Shown in pieces: positions 1-9,042 of a stretch of DNA of 64,000 nucleotides. Position 1 is the first letter of the stretch. Each line of letters opens with the position of its first letter. Origin of the DNA: Shewanella canadensis (GTDB taxonomy: Bacteria; Pseudomonadota; Gammaproteobacteria; Enterobacterales; Shewanellaceae); the NCBI RefSeq assembly GCF_003966225.1, contig NZ_RXNU01000009.1, forward strand, positions 62,001 through 126,000. Reading direction: 5' to 3'. The notes beneath the pieces were generated by a model that ran no database searches, was not told where the DNA came from, and saw only the letters and a list, made by a program, of their open reading frames with translations. The position numbers and the translations under genes were made by a program.

Positions 1-111
1 ATGGGGATCCATTGTCGTCCTCTGGGGCCGAGAGCTTGTTATCTCGACATGGCGTTAATTTTAAAGTCTGCTTTCGAACGTTTAGATGAACATTATTGGG
101 AAGAACTTTAA
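1..111 (+). CDS. 3' end of an unidentified gene entering from the left edge
   Basis: The frame is open from the first base to a TAA at 109-111 and encodes about 36 residues ending in a charged, helix-like tail (FERLDEHYWEEL). The ATG at position 1 is probably internal, because no upstream sequence is available to judge a start. I do not recognise the family. The frame converges on pflA, 45 bp away. No clear Rho-independent terminator is visible between them. It could also be a chance open frame. Confidence 0.35.
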   Translation: MGIHCRPLGPRACYLDMALILKSAFERLDEHYWEEL

Positions 112-156
112 TTATTATAGTTGGTGATCCCTCGACAACATTGTTATCTAAAACAT

Positions 157-897
157 TTAGTAAATGGCATTTATACCTGCATCGATAAATACTTGTTTAA
201 TCTTTTCCATCGTTTCACTGCTGGGAGGAGATATGTCGTTCAGCTCATACTCTTCACCCATGGCTTCCCATTTGTGTTTTCCGAGTTCGTGGTAGGGTAG
301 AAGCTCTACTTTTTCCACGTTTTTCATTGGCTTGATAAACTCGGCTAATTTTTTTGCCGACGGTAGGTCATCGGTAAAACCGCCTACAACGACATAACGA
401 ATCCAGGTTTTTTGTTGTCGTTTATTTAGGTGCTCTGCAAACTGCAGGGTGCGGTGATTACTGACTCTAGTGAGGTCGATATGTCTTTGATCGTCAATAT
501 GCTTGATGTCGAGTAACACAAGATCTGTATTATCGAGAAGTTCATCGATTATCGGGGTGTATTTTCTGACAAAGCCGTTAGTATCGAGGCAGGTGTGAAT
601 GCCCTCTTTCTTACAGGCTTCGAAAAGAGAAGAGACAAATTCAGCTTGCAGTATGGCTTCACCACCACTTGCTGTGACGCCGCCACCACTGGCTTCGAGA
701 AATGGTCGATAGCTGATAATCTGTGTCATCAACTCATCTACTTCAATTTCACGGCCACCTTGAAGGTCCCATGTATCTCTATTGTGACAGTACTGACAAC
801 GCATCAAACATCCCTGCATAAAAGTGATAAACCTTATGCCTGGACCATCTACGGTACCAAAGGATTCCAGAGAGTGGATCCGACCTTTTACTGTCAT
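157..897 (-). CDS. pflA: pyruvate formate-lyase 1-activating enzyme
   Basis: This 246-residue radical-SAM enzyme installs the glycyl radical on pyruvate formate-lyase under anoxic conditions, using SAM and a [4Fe-4S] cluster. The cluster motif is visible as C30-x3-C34-x2-C37 ([11 protein letters not shown]). It is followed by the SAM-binding region with the GGE-type motif (ASGGEAIL). Length and motif spacing match E. coli PflA. The start at 897 is supported by an AAGAAGGAA Shine-Dalgarno seven bases upstream. It lies 98 bp downstream of pflB on the same strand, so co-transcription is expected. A perfect hairpin in the gap could set the ratio of enzyme to activase. The partner is cytosolic PflB. 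Confidence 0.96.
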   Translation of the reverse strand: MTVKGRIHSLESFGTVDGPGIRFITFMQGCLMRCQYCHNRDTWDLQGGREIEVDELMTQIISYRPFLEASGGGVTASGGEAILQAEFVSSLFEACKKEGIHTCLDTNGFVRKYTPIIDELLDNTDLVLLDIKHIDDQRHIDLTRVSNHRTLQFAEHLNKRQQKTWIRYVVVGGFTDDLPSAKKLAEFIKPMKNVEKVELLPYHELGKHKWEAMGEEYELNDISPPSSETMEKIKQVFIDAGINAIY

Positions 898-918
898 TGT
901 GATTCCTTCTTTATAAAT

Positions 919-947
919 TAGGCTGTACTAAAGTATCGTACAGCCTA
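919..947 (-). promoter_or_regulatory. intercistronic hairpin between pflB and pflA
   Basis: TAGGCTGTAC and GTACAGCCTA form a perfect 10-bp stem with a 9-nt loop between the pflB stop and the pflA Shine-Dalgarno. No clean U-tract follows on the minus strand. A partial attenuator or an mRNA processing/stability element is therefore more likely than a full terminator. It would lower pflA output relative to pflB, which is inference. Confidence 0.6.
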
Positions 948-995
948 GTCTAATCACGTTAAAAATCTACCGTTTATCTATAAAGATATCGGGTA

Positions 996-3278
996 TTACA
1001 TACCTTTAGTAAAGGTACGAGTGATAACGTCTTGTTGTTGCTCTGGAGTCAATGCATTGAAGCGAACTGCATAGCCTGACACTCGAATCGTAAGCTGTGG
1101 GTATTTATCTGGGTTAACCACTGCATCTTCAAGCATTTCACGGTTCATAACGTTAACGTTCAGGTGCTGACCACCTTCGCGGCTGTCATTATGAGCGAAG
1201 TAACCGTCCATCAGAGCTGCTAAGTTAGCGCGACGTCCGTCTTCATCTTTACCTAACGCATTTGGAACGATAGAGAAAGTATATGAGATACCATCCTGAG
1301 CGTGAGCAAATGGCAGTTTAGCAACAGAAGTTAGTGATGCAACCGCACCTTTCTCGTCACGACCATGCATAGGGTTTGCACCCGGAGCAAATGGTGCGCC
1401 AGCTGGACGACCGTCTGGAGTCGTACCTGTTTTCTTACCGTACACAACGTTAGAGGTGATGGTTAGAATTGACTGAGTAGGGATCGCGTTACGGTACATC
1501 TTCATGCTACGGATTTTAGCCATAAAGCGCTCTACAAGCTCTGTCGCTAAGTCATCGACGCGTGCATCGTTGTTACCGAACTTAGGATAATCACCTTCGA
1601 TGTCGAAATCGACAGCAATACCGTGCTCGTCACGGATTGGCTTAACTGTTGCAAACTTGATTGCTGAAAGTGAATCGGCAGCAATAGAAAGACCGGCAAT
1701 ACCACACGCCATAGTACGACGAACGTCACGGTCATGAAGTGCCATTAGGGCTGCTTCATAAGAGTACTTGTCGTGCATGTAGTGGATAGAGTTAAGCGCA
1801 GTGACATACTGTGTCGCTAACCAATCCATCATGGTGTCAAGGCGACCCATAACGTCATCAAAGTCTAAAACTTCAGATGTGATGGCATCGAACTTAGGAC
1901 CGATCTGAGTCTTAAGTTTTTCATCCAAGCCGCCATTGATAGCGTAAAGCATTGTTTTTGCAAGGTTAGCTCGAGCTCCGAAGAACTGCATGTGCTGACC
2001 TACAACCATAGGGCTAACACAACATGCGATAGCATAGTCATCTGACGCGAAATCAGGACGCATCAAATCATCATTTTCGTACTGGATTGAGCTAGTGTCG
2101 ATAGAGACTTTTGCACAGTACTTTTTGAAAGGTAATGGCAGCTTCTCTGACCACAATACAGTGATGTTTGGCTCTGGACTTGCACCCATGTTGTATAGAG
2201 TGTGCAAGAAACGGAAGCTCGATTTAGTAACCAGAGTACGTCCGTCAACACCCATACCAGCGATAGATTCAGTTGCCCAGATTGGGTCACCAGAGAATAA
2301 CTCATCGTATTCAGGAGTACGTAGGAAACGAACCATACGTAGCTTCATCACGAAATGGTCAACCATCTCTTGAGCTTGTTCTTCAGTTAGTGTGCCATTT
2401 TTAAGGTCACGTTCGATGAAGACATCGAGGAAGCTTGAAGTACGACCAAGAGACATGGCTGCGCCATTTTGGCTCTTAACTGCAGCTAAATAACCGAAGT
2501 AAGTCCACTGAATCGCTTCTTGTGCGTTAGTTGCAGGCATAGAGATGTCGAAACCATAGCTGGCTGCCATCTGCTTCATCTGACCTAGTGCACGATGCTG
2601 CTCTGCAATCTCTTCACGAAGCTGCATCGTTGAAGACAAGTCTACACCTGTTTCGAAACCAGCCTGAAGTGAGCCAAACTGAGCAAACTTATCGGCCATC
2701 AGGTAATCGATACCATAAAGGGCGATACGACGGTAATCACCGATGATACGACCACGGCCATAAGCATCAGGCAAACCAGTTAAGACACCAGACTTACGAC
2801 AACGCATGATTTCAGGTGTGTAGATATCGAATACACCTTGGTTATGAGTTTTACGTAGCTCTGAATAGACGTATTTAACATCTGAGTCCAGTTCACGGCC
2901 GTAGGCTTTACAAGAACCTTCAACCATACGGATGCCGCCATTTGGAAGCATGGCGCGTTTTAGTGGAGCTTCGGTTTGTAAGCCGACGATAGTTTCAAGC
3001 TCTTGCTCGATGTAACCCGCTTCGTGTGATGTAATTGTTGATACTTTTTTAGTATCGAAATCAACAGGAGCGTGAGTGCTGTTTTCCTGTTTGATCCCAA
3101 CCATCACTTTATCCCAAAGTTGGGTGGTCGCTGGAGTTGCTTCGGCTAGGAATGCTTCATCACCCTCATATGGAGTGTAGTTGGCTTGAATAAAGTCACG
3201 AACGTTGACTTCAGTTTTCCAATCGCCAGAAGCGAAACCTGTCCATGCGTTGGCAAACTGTTCAGTTTTTTCGGTCAT
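996..3278 (-). CDS. pflB: formate C-acetyltransferase (pyruvate formate-lyase)
   Basis: This 760-residue glycyl-radical enzyme converts pyruvate and CoA to acetyl-CoA and formate in anaerobic mixed-acid metabolism. The active-site cysteine pair is present in IACCVSPM near residue 418. The glycyl-radical loop RVSGYAVRF places the radical glycine at about residue 735, 25 residues from the C-terminus, as in E. coli PflB. Length is typical. The start at 3278 has a GAGAAGG Shine-Dalgarno. It is first in a pflB-pflA operon with a leader of about 600 bp. That leader carries a PdhR-type palindrome at 3502-3518, predicting pyruvate-responsive control. I could not find a convincing FNR box in the leader. 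Confidence 0.98.
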   Translation of the reverse strand: MTEKTEQFANAWTGFASGDWKTEVNVRDFIQANYTPYEGDEAFLAEATPATTQLWDKVMVGIKQENSTHAPVDFDTKKVSTITSHEAGYIEQELETIVGLQTEAPLKRAMLPNGGIRMVEGSCKAYGRELDSDVKYVYSELRKTHNQGVFDIYTPEIMRCRKSGVLTGLPDAYGRGRIIGDYRRIALYGIDYLMADKFAQFGSLQAGFETGVDLSSTMQLREEIAEQHRALGQMKQMAASYGFDISMPATNAQEAIQWTYFGYLAAVKSQNGAAMSLGRTSSFLDVFIERDLKNGTLTEEQAQEMVDHFVMKLRMVRFLRTPEYDELFSGDPIWATESIAGMGVDGRTLVTKSSFRFLHTLYNMGASPEPNITVLWSEKLPLPFKKYCAKVSIDTSSIQYENDDLMRPDFASDDYAIACCVSPMVVGQHMQFFGARANLAKTMLYAINGGLDEKLKTQIGPKFDAITSEVLDFDDVMGRLDTMMDWLATQYVTALNSIHYMHDKYSYEAALMALHDRDVRRTMACGIAGLSIAADSLSAIKFATVKPIRDEHGIAVDFDIEGDYPKFGNNDARVDDLATELVERFMAKIRSMKMYRNAIPTQSILTITSNVVYGKKTGTTPDGRPAGAPFAPGANPMHGRDEKGAVASLTSVAKLPFAHAQDGISYTFSIVPNALGKDEDGRRANLAALMDGYFAHNDSREGGQHLNVNVMNREMLEDAVVNPDKYPQLTIRVSGYAVRFNALTPEQQQDVITRTFTKGM

Positions 3279-3830
3279 CGTACAAATACCTTCTCGTTGA
3301 GATAGAGGTTATTGGTTATCGACTTTAAGCTTTGAAAGCAAGGGTAGCGATATACCAATAGCTAAGTCTTAAAAAAGCTCCCCTCATGGTGTCGCCCTGA
3401 TGATGGGAACTGTTTTCCGAAGTTTTAGTTTCGGAAGAATCTGATTGTTTGCTAACCGATAATATGACACTCGTCATTAATAACAATTTCGGCTACCAGA
3501 TAATTGGTAAGACCAATTAACCAGGCTAATATTAACATACGCAAACATTCGCCGCATCTTAAATAGGCCGAGTTTTGGTCGGTTAATTCAAAAAGTGTTA
3601 GCCAGCCAACAGTTTTCACTCAAATTAGTGTTTGCATACAGAGTTAATGTCAGTTATTAAGCTGATCACATACCAAATCAATCATGCTGACTCGCCTGAA
3701 AATTCGATTTCTGACCCTTGTCTGTTCGAATCAGGAAGTGAGATGGAATCGATTTGGTAAAATGTGCAGAGCGTATGCAACGAATATTTATTCTTGCTAT
3801 CACTAAAGCTGATATTAATTATAGAAGAGA
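3279..3830. other. long pflB leader/promoter region, no gene
   Basis: About 550 bp separate the pflB start from the terminator of the upstream gene. The region holds the PdhR-like palindrome at 3502-3518 and several AT-rich stretches that could be promoters. A 65-codon antisense frame (3682-3879) has no recognisable product and is not called. Confidence 0.6.
3502..3518. promoter_or_regulatory. PdhR-like operator upstream of pflB
   Basis: The sequence AATTGGTAAGACCAATT is a near-perfect palindrome around AAG. It matches the well-known PdhR (GntR-family pyruvate sensor) operator, whose core is ATTGGTnnnACCAAT. It lies 224 bp upstream of the pflB start codon. The same 17-mer recurs upstream of the DUF3360 gene, which makes chance occurrence unlikely. 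PdhR binding and pyruvate relief are inferred from the motif. Confidence 0.8.
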
Positions 3831-3865
3831 AAAAGGGCGAGGAATGAAGGAATTCATCCTCGCCC
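3831..3865 (-). terminator. Rho-independent terminator of the DUF3360 gene
   Basis: GGGCGAGGA pairs with TCCTCGCCC, with an inner TGAA/TTCA extension around a small loop. On the minus strand it is followed directly by TTTTTCTCTTC. It lies just after the stop codon of the 3885-5417 gene and so insulates it from pflB. Confidence 0.85.
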
Positions 3866-3884
3866 GAAGCTGTTCCCAAAAGTG

Positions 3885-5417
3885 TTATAGGAAAGCAGGT
3901 ATTCCTTTAATCATACCTACCGCAAGCATCGCGATAAGACAGATTGTGAATGCAAGACCGGGGATGATTAAGCGGTCGGCTACCGAGAGGGTTTTGGCTC
4001 TCTCTTTATCACCAATCAGACCGTTATTATCCAGTAACATGGTTAATGCCCAAGCCAATACCGGGTTGGCAACAAATGCAGCAAAGATACAGATACCAGC
4101 CGCTTGGCTGTTCTGAGTGTCTTTCACCATCTGCATACCAGCTTCAAGCAATGGCAAGAAAACACCAACCAGAAGGGCGATAGACATAACCGGGCGCCAT
4201 ACAGTGACATCCATTGGGTAACCGAGTACAGCAACGATAATACACAATAAACCGAGTAAGATAGCACCAGCCGGAATTGGACGTTTAGCAATCGCCGCGG
4301 GGATCATGTAAGTACCCCATGAAGAGGTGATGTTACCGCCACCTACCGCCGTACCGACAATTTGACGCAGTGAACAGGTTGTCATTGTGTCATCGACATC
4401 CATCAATACTTTTTCAGTGCCCTTAGGATAGTTAAGCTCTTGGAAAATTCGATGTCCAAGGAAATCCGGAGACCACATCGCCACGGCCAGAATGGCAAAT
4501 GGCAATGATGCAATGAAGTGAGCCGTATTAGGCAAACCTAGTTGCCAGCCTTGTTCGGTCGAACCCCACCAGTAAACCGGGTTAAGGTTAGGGATACCAG
4601 GTTCGGTCACAAATTGTAGATCCAGTCCCGCTCCCAGGCCGAATGCAAGCGCAATAGCGGCAATCGAACACAAAGGAATTGCCAACCAACGTTTACCTAC
4701 TTTTGCAAGATAAGCATAAAGAATGACATTAACGAGTAAAATAAAGAATGCGACATAACCCAGGCTGTAATCGAGTTCATGTTTAGATTGCAGACTACCG
4801 GCCCAGTCAAACAGGGAGGTTATCTGGCTCTTAGCGCCCATAAAGCCCAAGAAGACCAGCAAACCGCCTGCTACTCCGCTACTGGTCAGGTTCACCAGTC
4901 GGGACCCTCCTTTAACGTAACTGAGCAGGAGTCCAAAGATACCCAGTAAAATGGCTAATGCCAACGGGTGAGCTCCGGCGAGTGCGATAGCACCGATAAG
5001 TGGGATCATCGGGCCGTGGTTACCGGCAAGGTTGGCTCTGGGATTGATAAACCCTGAACTGATGATGCAGAACAGTAATGCAGGGATAAGCATTTCTACT
5101 CGTACAACCTGAATCGCAAATTCTGCGCCCAGATTGATGTGATCCCATTTTTCAGTAAGGCCGGAAGCCCAGGCAGCCATCACAGCTGAATACATCACGG
5201 TAATACCTATGGTGCCGGCAATGGCTGGAACCAGATCTTCCCATTCAAAACGAAAATCTCGTCCCGGAAGGTTTAATCCCCAGCGCTTGGGTTTCATGAT
5301 CTTTAGCTCGTGGTCCAGATACTCTTCACGAGTTTCAAACTCGGAGGCTGGGCGATGAAGCTCTTTATAGGTCTGATTTGAGGCTTCTGTTTCTTCGTTT
5401 TTCACTGTTTCTGACAT
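3885..5417 (-). CDS. DUF3360-type multi-pass permease, PdhR-regulated candidate
   Basis: The product is a 510-residue inner-membrane protein. A hydrophilic acidic N-terminus of about 55 residues (MSETVKNEETEASNQ) precedes some 12-14 hydrophobic segments. The overall look resembles NCS2/SulP-type permeases, and I assign it to the DUF3360 family of marine gammaproteobacteria. The substrate is not known. A PdhR-like operator identical in core to that of pflB sits about 200 bp upstream. The gene lies between pflBA and a formate channel, so a small carboxylate such as pyruvate, lactate or formate is a reasonable guess, which is inference. It has its own strong terminator. The start at 5417 fits the charged N-terminus. 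Confidence 0.75.
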   Translation of the reverse strand: MSETVKNEETEASNQTYKELHRPASEFETREEYLDHELKIMKPKRWGLNLPGRDFRFEWEDLVPAIAGTIGITVMYSAVMAAWASGLTEKWDHINLGAEFAIQVVRVEMLIPALLFCIISSGFINPRANLAGNHGPMIPLIGAIALAGAHPLALAILLGIFGLLLSYVKGGSRLVNLTSSGVAGGLLVFLGFMGAKSQITSLFDWAGSLQSKHELDYSLGYVAFFILLVNVILYAYLAKVGKRWLAIPLCSIAAIALAFGLGAGLDLQFVTEPGIPNLNPVYWWGSTEQGWQLGLPNTAHFIASLPFAILAVAMWSPDFLGHRIFQELNYPKGTEKVLMDVDDTMTTCSLRQIVGTAVGGGNITSSWGTYMIPAAIAKRPIPAGAILLGLLCIIVAVLGYPMDVTVWRPVMSIALLVGVFLPLLEAGMQMVKDTQNSQAAGICIFAAFVANPVLAWALTMLLDNNGLIGDKERAKTLSVADRLIIPGLAFTICLIAMLAVGMIKGIPAFL

Positions 5418-5614
5418 AGTTTCTCATTCTCCGAGAAGAACATAGTGATTCATCTGATGTGATGACAACTTTGAGTGATCCTTGAGAGTGAACTTAAGCA
5501 GTCCGATTAAGTGTAGTTGACTTATCGACATAGTTAACTCATCTGCAATGTCAGATAAACACGAATGTCCTCGAATTTATCATCCATACAGCTATAGTCC
5601 CTTACAAACTTGTT

Positions 5615-5633
5615 AAATTGGTAAGACCAATTT
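5615..5633. promoter_or_regulatory. PdhR-like operator upstream of the DUF3360 gene
   Basis: AAATTGGTAAGACCAATTT is a 19-bp palindrome around AAG with the PdhR core. It sits 198 bp from the start codon of the minus-strand permease gene and about 715 bp from focA. The core is identical to the pflB site, including the central AAG. Confidence 0.8.
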
Positions 5634-5894
5634 ACCTCATAGATATTAACACACCTATTCTGGCTCATCATTAAGTATCAATAATCTTGAATCAGTCGAT
5701 TAGGCTAATTGGGAGCCACTTAACAACTTATATAGTGATCGCTAAATAATCATCGCATAGGCATGCATATTGCTTATTGCGGGCTCACACTGGGCAGAAG
5801 TTTGTGAAGTCTGCGGTTTTTGGTGCTTTTACCTGTGCGCGATCACCGTGCTCGCTCGAAGTGTGAGCTTGGGCGGCATGAGTCGGTGGCAATT

Positions 5895-5910
5895 TGTGAC
5901 TGCGCTCACT
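5895..5910. promoter_or_regulatory. CRP-like site
   Basis: TGTGACTGCGCTCACT matches the CRP consensus TGTGAN6TCACA at 9 of 10 conserved positions, and the flanks are AT-rich. It lies about 400 bp upstream of the focA leader ORF and about 480 bp upstream of the permease. In Shewanella, CRP controls anaerobic respiration, so the placement is sensible. The site is predicted only. Confidence 0.5.
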
Positions 5911-6298
5911 ATTCTGCGGTTTTTATGGCCGGGTAATTCTTTAAATCTGCAAAATTTCAATGGCTTACTGTTCACTCGTTTTTTCCATCAAAACAACTTA
6001 TAACCCATCAATTGAGCTTGTTTCTGCTGATGTCAGAGCTTGAAGGCGAGCGGTTAGTTTGGCCTGGTTATAAAAAGGGCTACTAAACTACTGTTGATGT
6101 CAAACAAGTAAAACTGTTAATAAACAATGTATTACTGATGCTTTTCTAGTGGCGAAAACTTTAACAAATTGAAACATTTTAAGTTGGCTATCAATTTTGC
6201 TGATGGCGACCATCATAATTATCAAATTTTATTCACTCTCTGTTCACGTTAACGTTTTAGCCCTACATAGCAGGTTAAAGAATTAACAGGAGAGCTCT

Positions 6299-6349
6299 AT
6301 GCCAGTTAGCAAGTTCCACTCACGAGTATTTACACGGGCAGGTGTGTAA
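6299..6349 (+). CDS. 16-residue leader ORF abutting focA
   Basis: An ATG at 6299 opens a 17-codon frame (MPVSKFHSRVFTRAGV) whose TAA is directly followed by the ATG of the formate channel (TAAATG). It has a good Shine-Dalgarno, AACAGGAG, a few bases upstream. The focA ribosome site (AGGTG) is embedded inside the leader. This arrangement is typical of translational coupling. The peptide is not one I recognise, and its function, if any, is inference. Confidence 0.45.
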   Translation: MPVSKFHSRVFTRAGV

Positions 6350-7825
6350 ATGACGTCTCAACAAAAAGTAAGCGCGATCCCTCTTGTTACACCAAATGGT
6401 GTTGAGAATAAGAAGCCAATGCTATCTCTCTACCAACAAGCAGAGACTTACGGGCAGTCAAAAGTGGTAAAGGCGGTCTGGCAATCGTTTGGACTTGCAG
6501 CCTTTGCTGGCGCTTTCATCGCTTTAGCCTTTGTTTTTTATATCACAGTGACGACTGGCAGCAGCACCAGTCCTTGGGGAATGGTCCGTCTGGTAGGAGG
6601 CTTGGCGTTTAGTCTGGGTTTAATGCTTGTGGTGATCTGTGGTGGAGAGCTGTTTACCAGCACGGTACTAAGTAGTGTGGCTTGGGCGCAGAAGCAAGTC
6701 TCTACCCGAGAGTTGCTTAAATGTTGGCTGAGAGTCTATCTGGGGAACCTCTTGGGCGCCTTGCTGATGCTGACCCTCATTATGGCAGCACGCATGTATG
6801 AACTCGATGGAGGCCGTTGGGGCTTGAATGCGTTGAACATAGCGCAACATAAATTACATCACGGTTGGTTCCAGGCTTTTGTGCTGGGAGTGCTTTGTAA
6901 CATGTTGGTTTGTCTCGGAGTTTGGATGACGTTTGCCAGTCGTGATGCGCTGACGAAAGCCATACTCCTCATGTTACCCGTGGCGATGTTTGTCAGCAGT
7001 GGGTTCGAACATAGTATTGCCAACCTGTTTATGGTGCCACTTGGGATCTCGATTCAACATTTAGCCTCCCCTGAGTTCTTCACTTCCTTGGGGGTCACGG
7101 CTGCACAATATTCTGATTTAACGCTCAAACATTTTATTTTTAACAACCTTATTCCCGTGACATTAGGAAATATTGTCGGGGGGGGGGCGTTTGTCGGGTT
7201 AGGTTACTGGTTGATTGAACATGCCGTTAAACCTGAGCAACAACCCCTTGCTAAATGCTTTACACAACTTACTAGCCCTACACATCTATATTCCGTTTCT
7301 AGTTCTGGAGAACTGCCAAAAATGCCAAAAACCATTCAAAAACTACGTGTGCAAGATCTGATGGATCCTAAGCCAATGACGATCTCACCTGAGTTATCCG
7401 TTTATGCGGGTTTAAAGCTGCTTACCGATGAAAATAGTCGCAGTGCGGCGGTATTAGATGATAAGCAGCGCCTGCTTGGGTTTGTGTCGCAACAGGACCT
7501 GCTTCGACGCCTATGGTCTGAAGAGTTTGCCAGAGGTGTGTCTGATAAGGTGAGTGACCTGATGCAGACGGAGGTGTTAACGGTATCGCCTCAGGATTCG
7601 GTATCAGAATTAATCGAGTTGATGGTGGTCGATCGCAGTAAACTGTTCCCCGTTAACGACAGCGGCATTTTAATGGGCACTACCTATAAGAGCTATGAAG
7701 AGCGCCTGCGCTTTGCCTCTGCCAGCAAACCCAGTGCATTTCCGGTGGTAGATAAGGGCGTGCTTTGCGGTGTTATTACCCGTGAAGCGATTGCGCAGAA
7801 GGTGTGTGATATTTATAAGGTGTAA
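6350..7825 (+). CDS. FNT-family formate channel fused to a CBS-domain module
   Basis: The product has 491 residues. Residues about 25-290 are a FocA/NirC-type formate-nitrite transporter with six membrane segments and the conserved NLIPVTLGNIVGG segment. Canonical FocA is about 285 residues long. Here a linker follows, and residues about 325-490 form two CBS motifs (VQDLMDPKPMTISPE and VSDLMQTEVLTVSPQ). CBS domains usually bind adenine nucleotides, so channel gating by energy charge is a plausible role, which is inference. The second CBS unit contains an internal repeat of the FPVxDxGxLxG strand. The channel would exchange formate made by PflB. The start at 6350 is coupled to the leader ORF. 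A terminator follows at 7859. Confidence 0.9.
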   Translation: MTSQQKVSAIPLVTPNGVENKKPMLSLYQQAETYGQSKVVKAVWQSFGLAAFAGAFIALAFVFYITVTTGSSTSPWGMVRLVGGLAFSLGLMLVVICGGELFTSTVLSSVAWAQKQVSTRELLKCWLRVYLGNLLGALLMLTLIMAARMYELDGGRWGLNALNIAQHKLHHGWFQAFVLGVLCNMLVCLGVWMTFASRDALTKAILLMLPVAMFVSSGFEHSIANLFMVPLGISIQHLASPEFFTSLGVTAAQYSDLTLKHFIFNNLIPVTLGNIVGGGAFVGLGYWLIEHAVKPEQQPLAKCFTQLTSPTHLYSVSSSGELPKMPKTIQKLRVQDLMDPKPMTISPELSVYAGLKLLTDENSRSAAVLDDKQRLLGFVSQQDLLRRLWSEEFARGVSDKVSDLMQTEVLTVSPQDSVSELIELMVVDRSKLFPVNDSGILMGTTYKSYEERLRFASASKPSAFPVVDKGVLCGVITREAIAQKVCDIYKV

Positions 7826-7858
7826 TGCTTTGAAGTGACATTTATTCTCTGGAACGAA

Positions 7859-7892
7859 GGGCTGCCTAATTGAAATAGGCAGCCCTTTTTTT
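7859..7892 (+). terminator. Rho-independent terminator of the formate channel gene
   Basis: GGGCTGCCTA pairs with TAGGCAGCCC and is followed by seven T residues, about 35 bp after the stop codon. Confidence 0.9.
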
Positions 7893-7919
7893 AGTTTTGA
7901 TTTCTGAGCTAAGTGTTTT

Positions 7920-8085
7920 TAACCTGATTTCTAATTTGGCGGCTGCGGCTCAATCGGCGTGCCTCGGTAATAATGCAATCACGTAGCGGATTCTCGCCCG
8001 AGTCGTTGCGCCAGACAAATGAGAGATGCCGCTGCATATTAGATTGTGATGTCGATAGATAAACTAATTCGTCATTCGCGCATGT
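7920..8085 (-). pseudogene. decayed duplicate of the 3' end of the adjacent LysR gene
   Basis: About 165 bp here match 8132-8298 at an offset of about 213 bp. The first 110 bp are almost identical, for example the shared stretch CTAATTTGGCGGCTGCGGCT and the shared GTAATAATGCAATCACGTAG. Similarity falls off after about 8070. The segment corresponds to the last 50 or so codons of the LysR regulator and has no start of its own. It is a tandem partial duplication or displaced gene end immediately downstream of the intact gene. Confidence 0.85.
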
Positions 8086-8130
8086 ATTTCAACATATAAA
8101 ATGGGTTCGCCACTAAAGTAATGGCTGCTT

Positions 8131-9042
8131 TTAACCCTGATTTCTAATTTGGCGGCTGCGGCTCAAGCGGCGTGCCTCGGTAATAATGCAATCACGTAGC
8201 GGATTTTCGCCCGAGTCGTTGCGCCAGACAAAAGAGAGATGCCGCTGCATATTTAACTGAGGCGTCGATAGAATAACTAACTCGCCGTTTGCCACATCTT
8301 TTTCTACATCTAGGAAGGGGAGGCTGCTCAGATATAATCCGTTTTTAACCAGTGACTTCAATAGAGGCACGTGTTCATACTCTTTCCATACCGTTAGTTT
8401 TTCGATGACACCATGAATGGCGCCCTCAAAGATTCGTCGTGTGCCGGCGCCTTGTTCGCGTAATACCCACTTTGCCTGTTCAAGTTGAGACAGGCTCGTG
8501 CTTTCGTATTTAGCATAAGGATGGTGAGGCGATGCAATCACAACGAGGTGATCATCTATCCACTGCTCCTGATGCAGTCGACTGTCATCATTGCGCCCTT
8601 CGATGATCCCTAAATCGAATTCATAATTTAGCAGGCCGTCGACGACATTTTCGGTATTTTCTACCGTTAAATCGATTCGAAGTTCAGGGAAATCCGTATC
8701 AATTCGACTGATGAGTTCGGGTAAAAGATGCTCTGCCGCTGTTTGGCTCGAGCATAATCTGAATCTACCACTTATAAGGTGTTGTTCGTGAAGGCCTAAT
8801 TCAATTTGTTGTGCATCTTGAAGTAAACGCCTTGCCTTAGGGCGTAGCCAATTTCCCCAGTGGCTTAAGGTCAGCCGATTTCCCTGACGGATAAAAAGTG
8901 GTCGGCCTAGCAAATTTTCCAGCTGCCCCAGAGACATACTCACGGCAGACTGTGTCATTGAAAGTTTTCTTGCGGCAGCACTAACGCTCTCTAGACTGGC
9001 TACGGCATCAAAAACGCTGATTTGCTTGAGTGAATACTTCAT
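8131..9042 (-). CDS. LysR-family transcriptional regulator
   Basis: The N-terminal winged helix-turn-helix is clear at residues 3-62 (LKQISVFDAVASLESVSAAA, then MTQSAVSMSLGQLENLLGR). A periplasmic-binding-like effector domain fills the rest, with the usual GIIEG and LREQGAGTRR segments. The resulting 303-residue protein is standard LysR length. The frame stays open upstream to a possible start at 9135. The extra 31 residues are not LysR-like, so I place the start at 9042, although neither site has a strong Shine-Dalgarno. The target is unknown. The nearest divergent unit is yhdT-panF. The 3' end is duplicated just downstream. Confidence 0.88.
   Translation of the reverse strand: MKYSLKQISVFDAVASLESVSAAARKLSMTQSAVSMSLGQLENLLGRPLFIRQGNRLTLSHWGNWLRPKARRLLQDAQQIELGLHEQHLISGRFRLCSSQTAAEHLLPELISRIDTDFPELRIDLTVENTENVVDGLLNYEFDLGIIEGRNDDSRLHQEQWIDDHLVVIASPHHPYAKYESTSLSQLEQAKWVLREQGAGTRRIFEGAIHGVIEKLTVWKEYEHVPLLKSLVKNGLYLSSLPFLDVEKDVANGELVILSTPQLNMQRHLSFVWRNDSGENPLRDCIITEARRLSRSRQIRNQG

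Larger units (their letters stand above)
5418..6298. other. divergent regulatory region between the DUF3360 gene and focA
   Basis: About 880 bp separate two divergent genes. The region contains the PdhR-like site at 5615-5633 and a CRP-like site at 5895-5910. A 77-codon plus-strand frame (5770-6003) is rich in Cys and Trp with no recognisable homology and is rejected. The segment 6100-6250 is AT-rich and probably contains the focA promoter. Confidence 0.55.

Noticed and set aside
3664-3700. possible FNR or CRP box upstream of pflB around TGATTTGGTATGTGATCA
   Set aside because: Only one half-site fits either consensus, and spacing is wrong for both TTGATN4ATCAA and TGTGAN6TCACA.
3754-4116. 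120-codon plus-strand ORF over the end of the DUF3360 gene
   Set aside because: It is antisense to a clear membrane protein gene and crosses its terminator.
5770-6003. 77-codon plus-strand ORF between the DUF3360 gene and focA
   Set aside because: Composition is Cys/Trp-rich and unlike its neighbours, there is no ribosome site or recognisable domain, and it overlaps the predicted CRP-like site.
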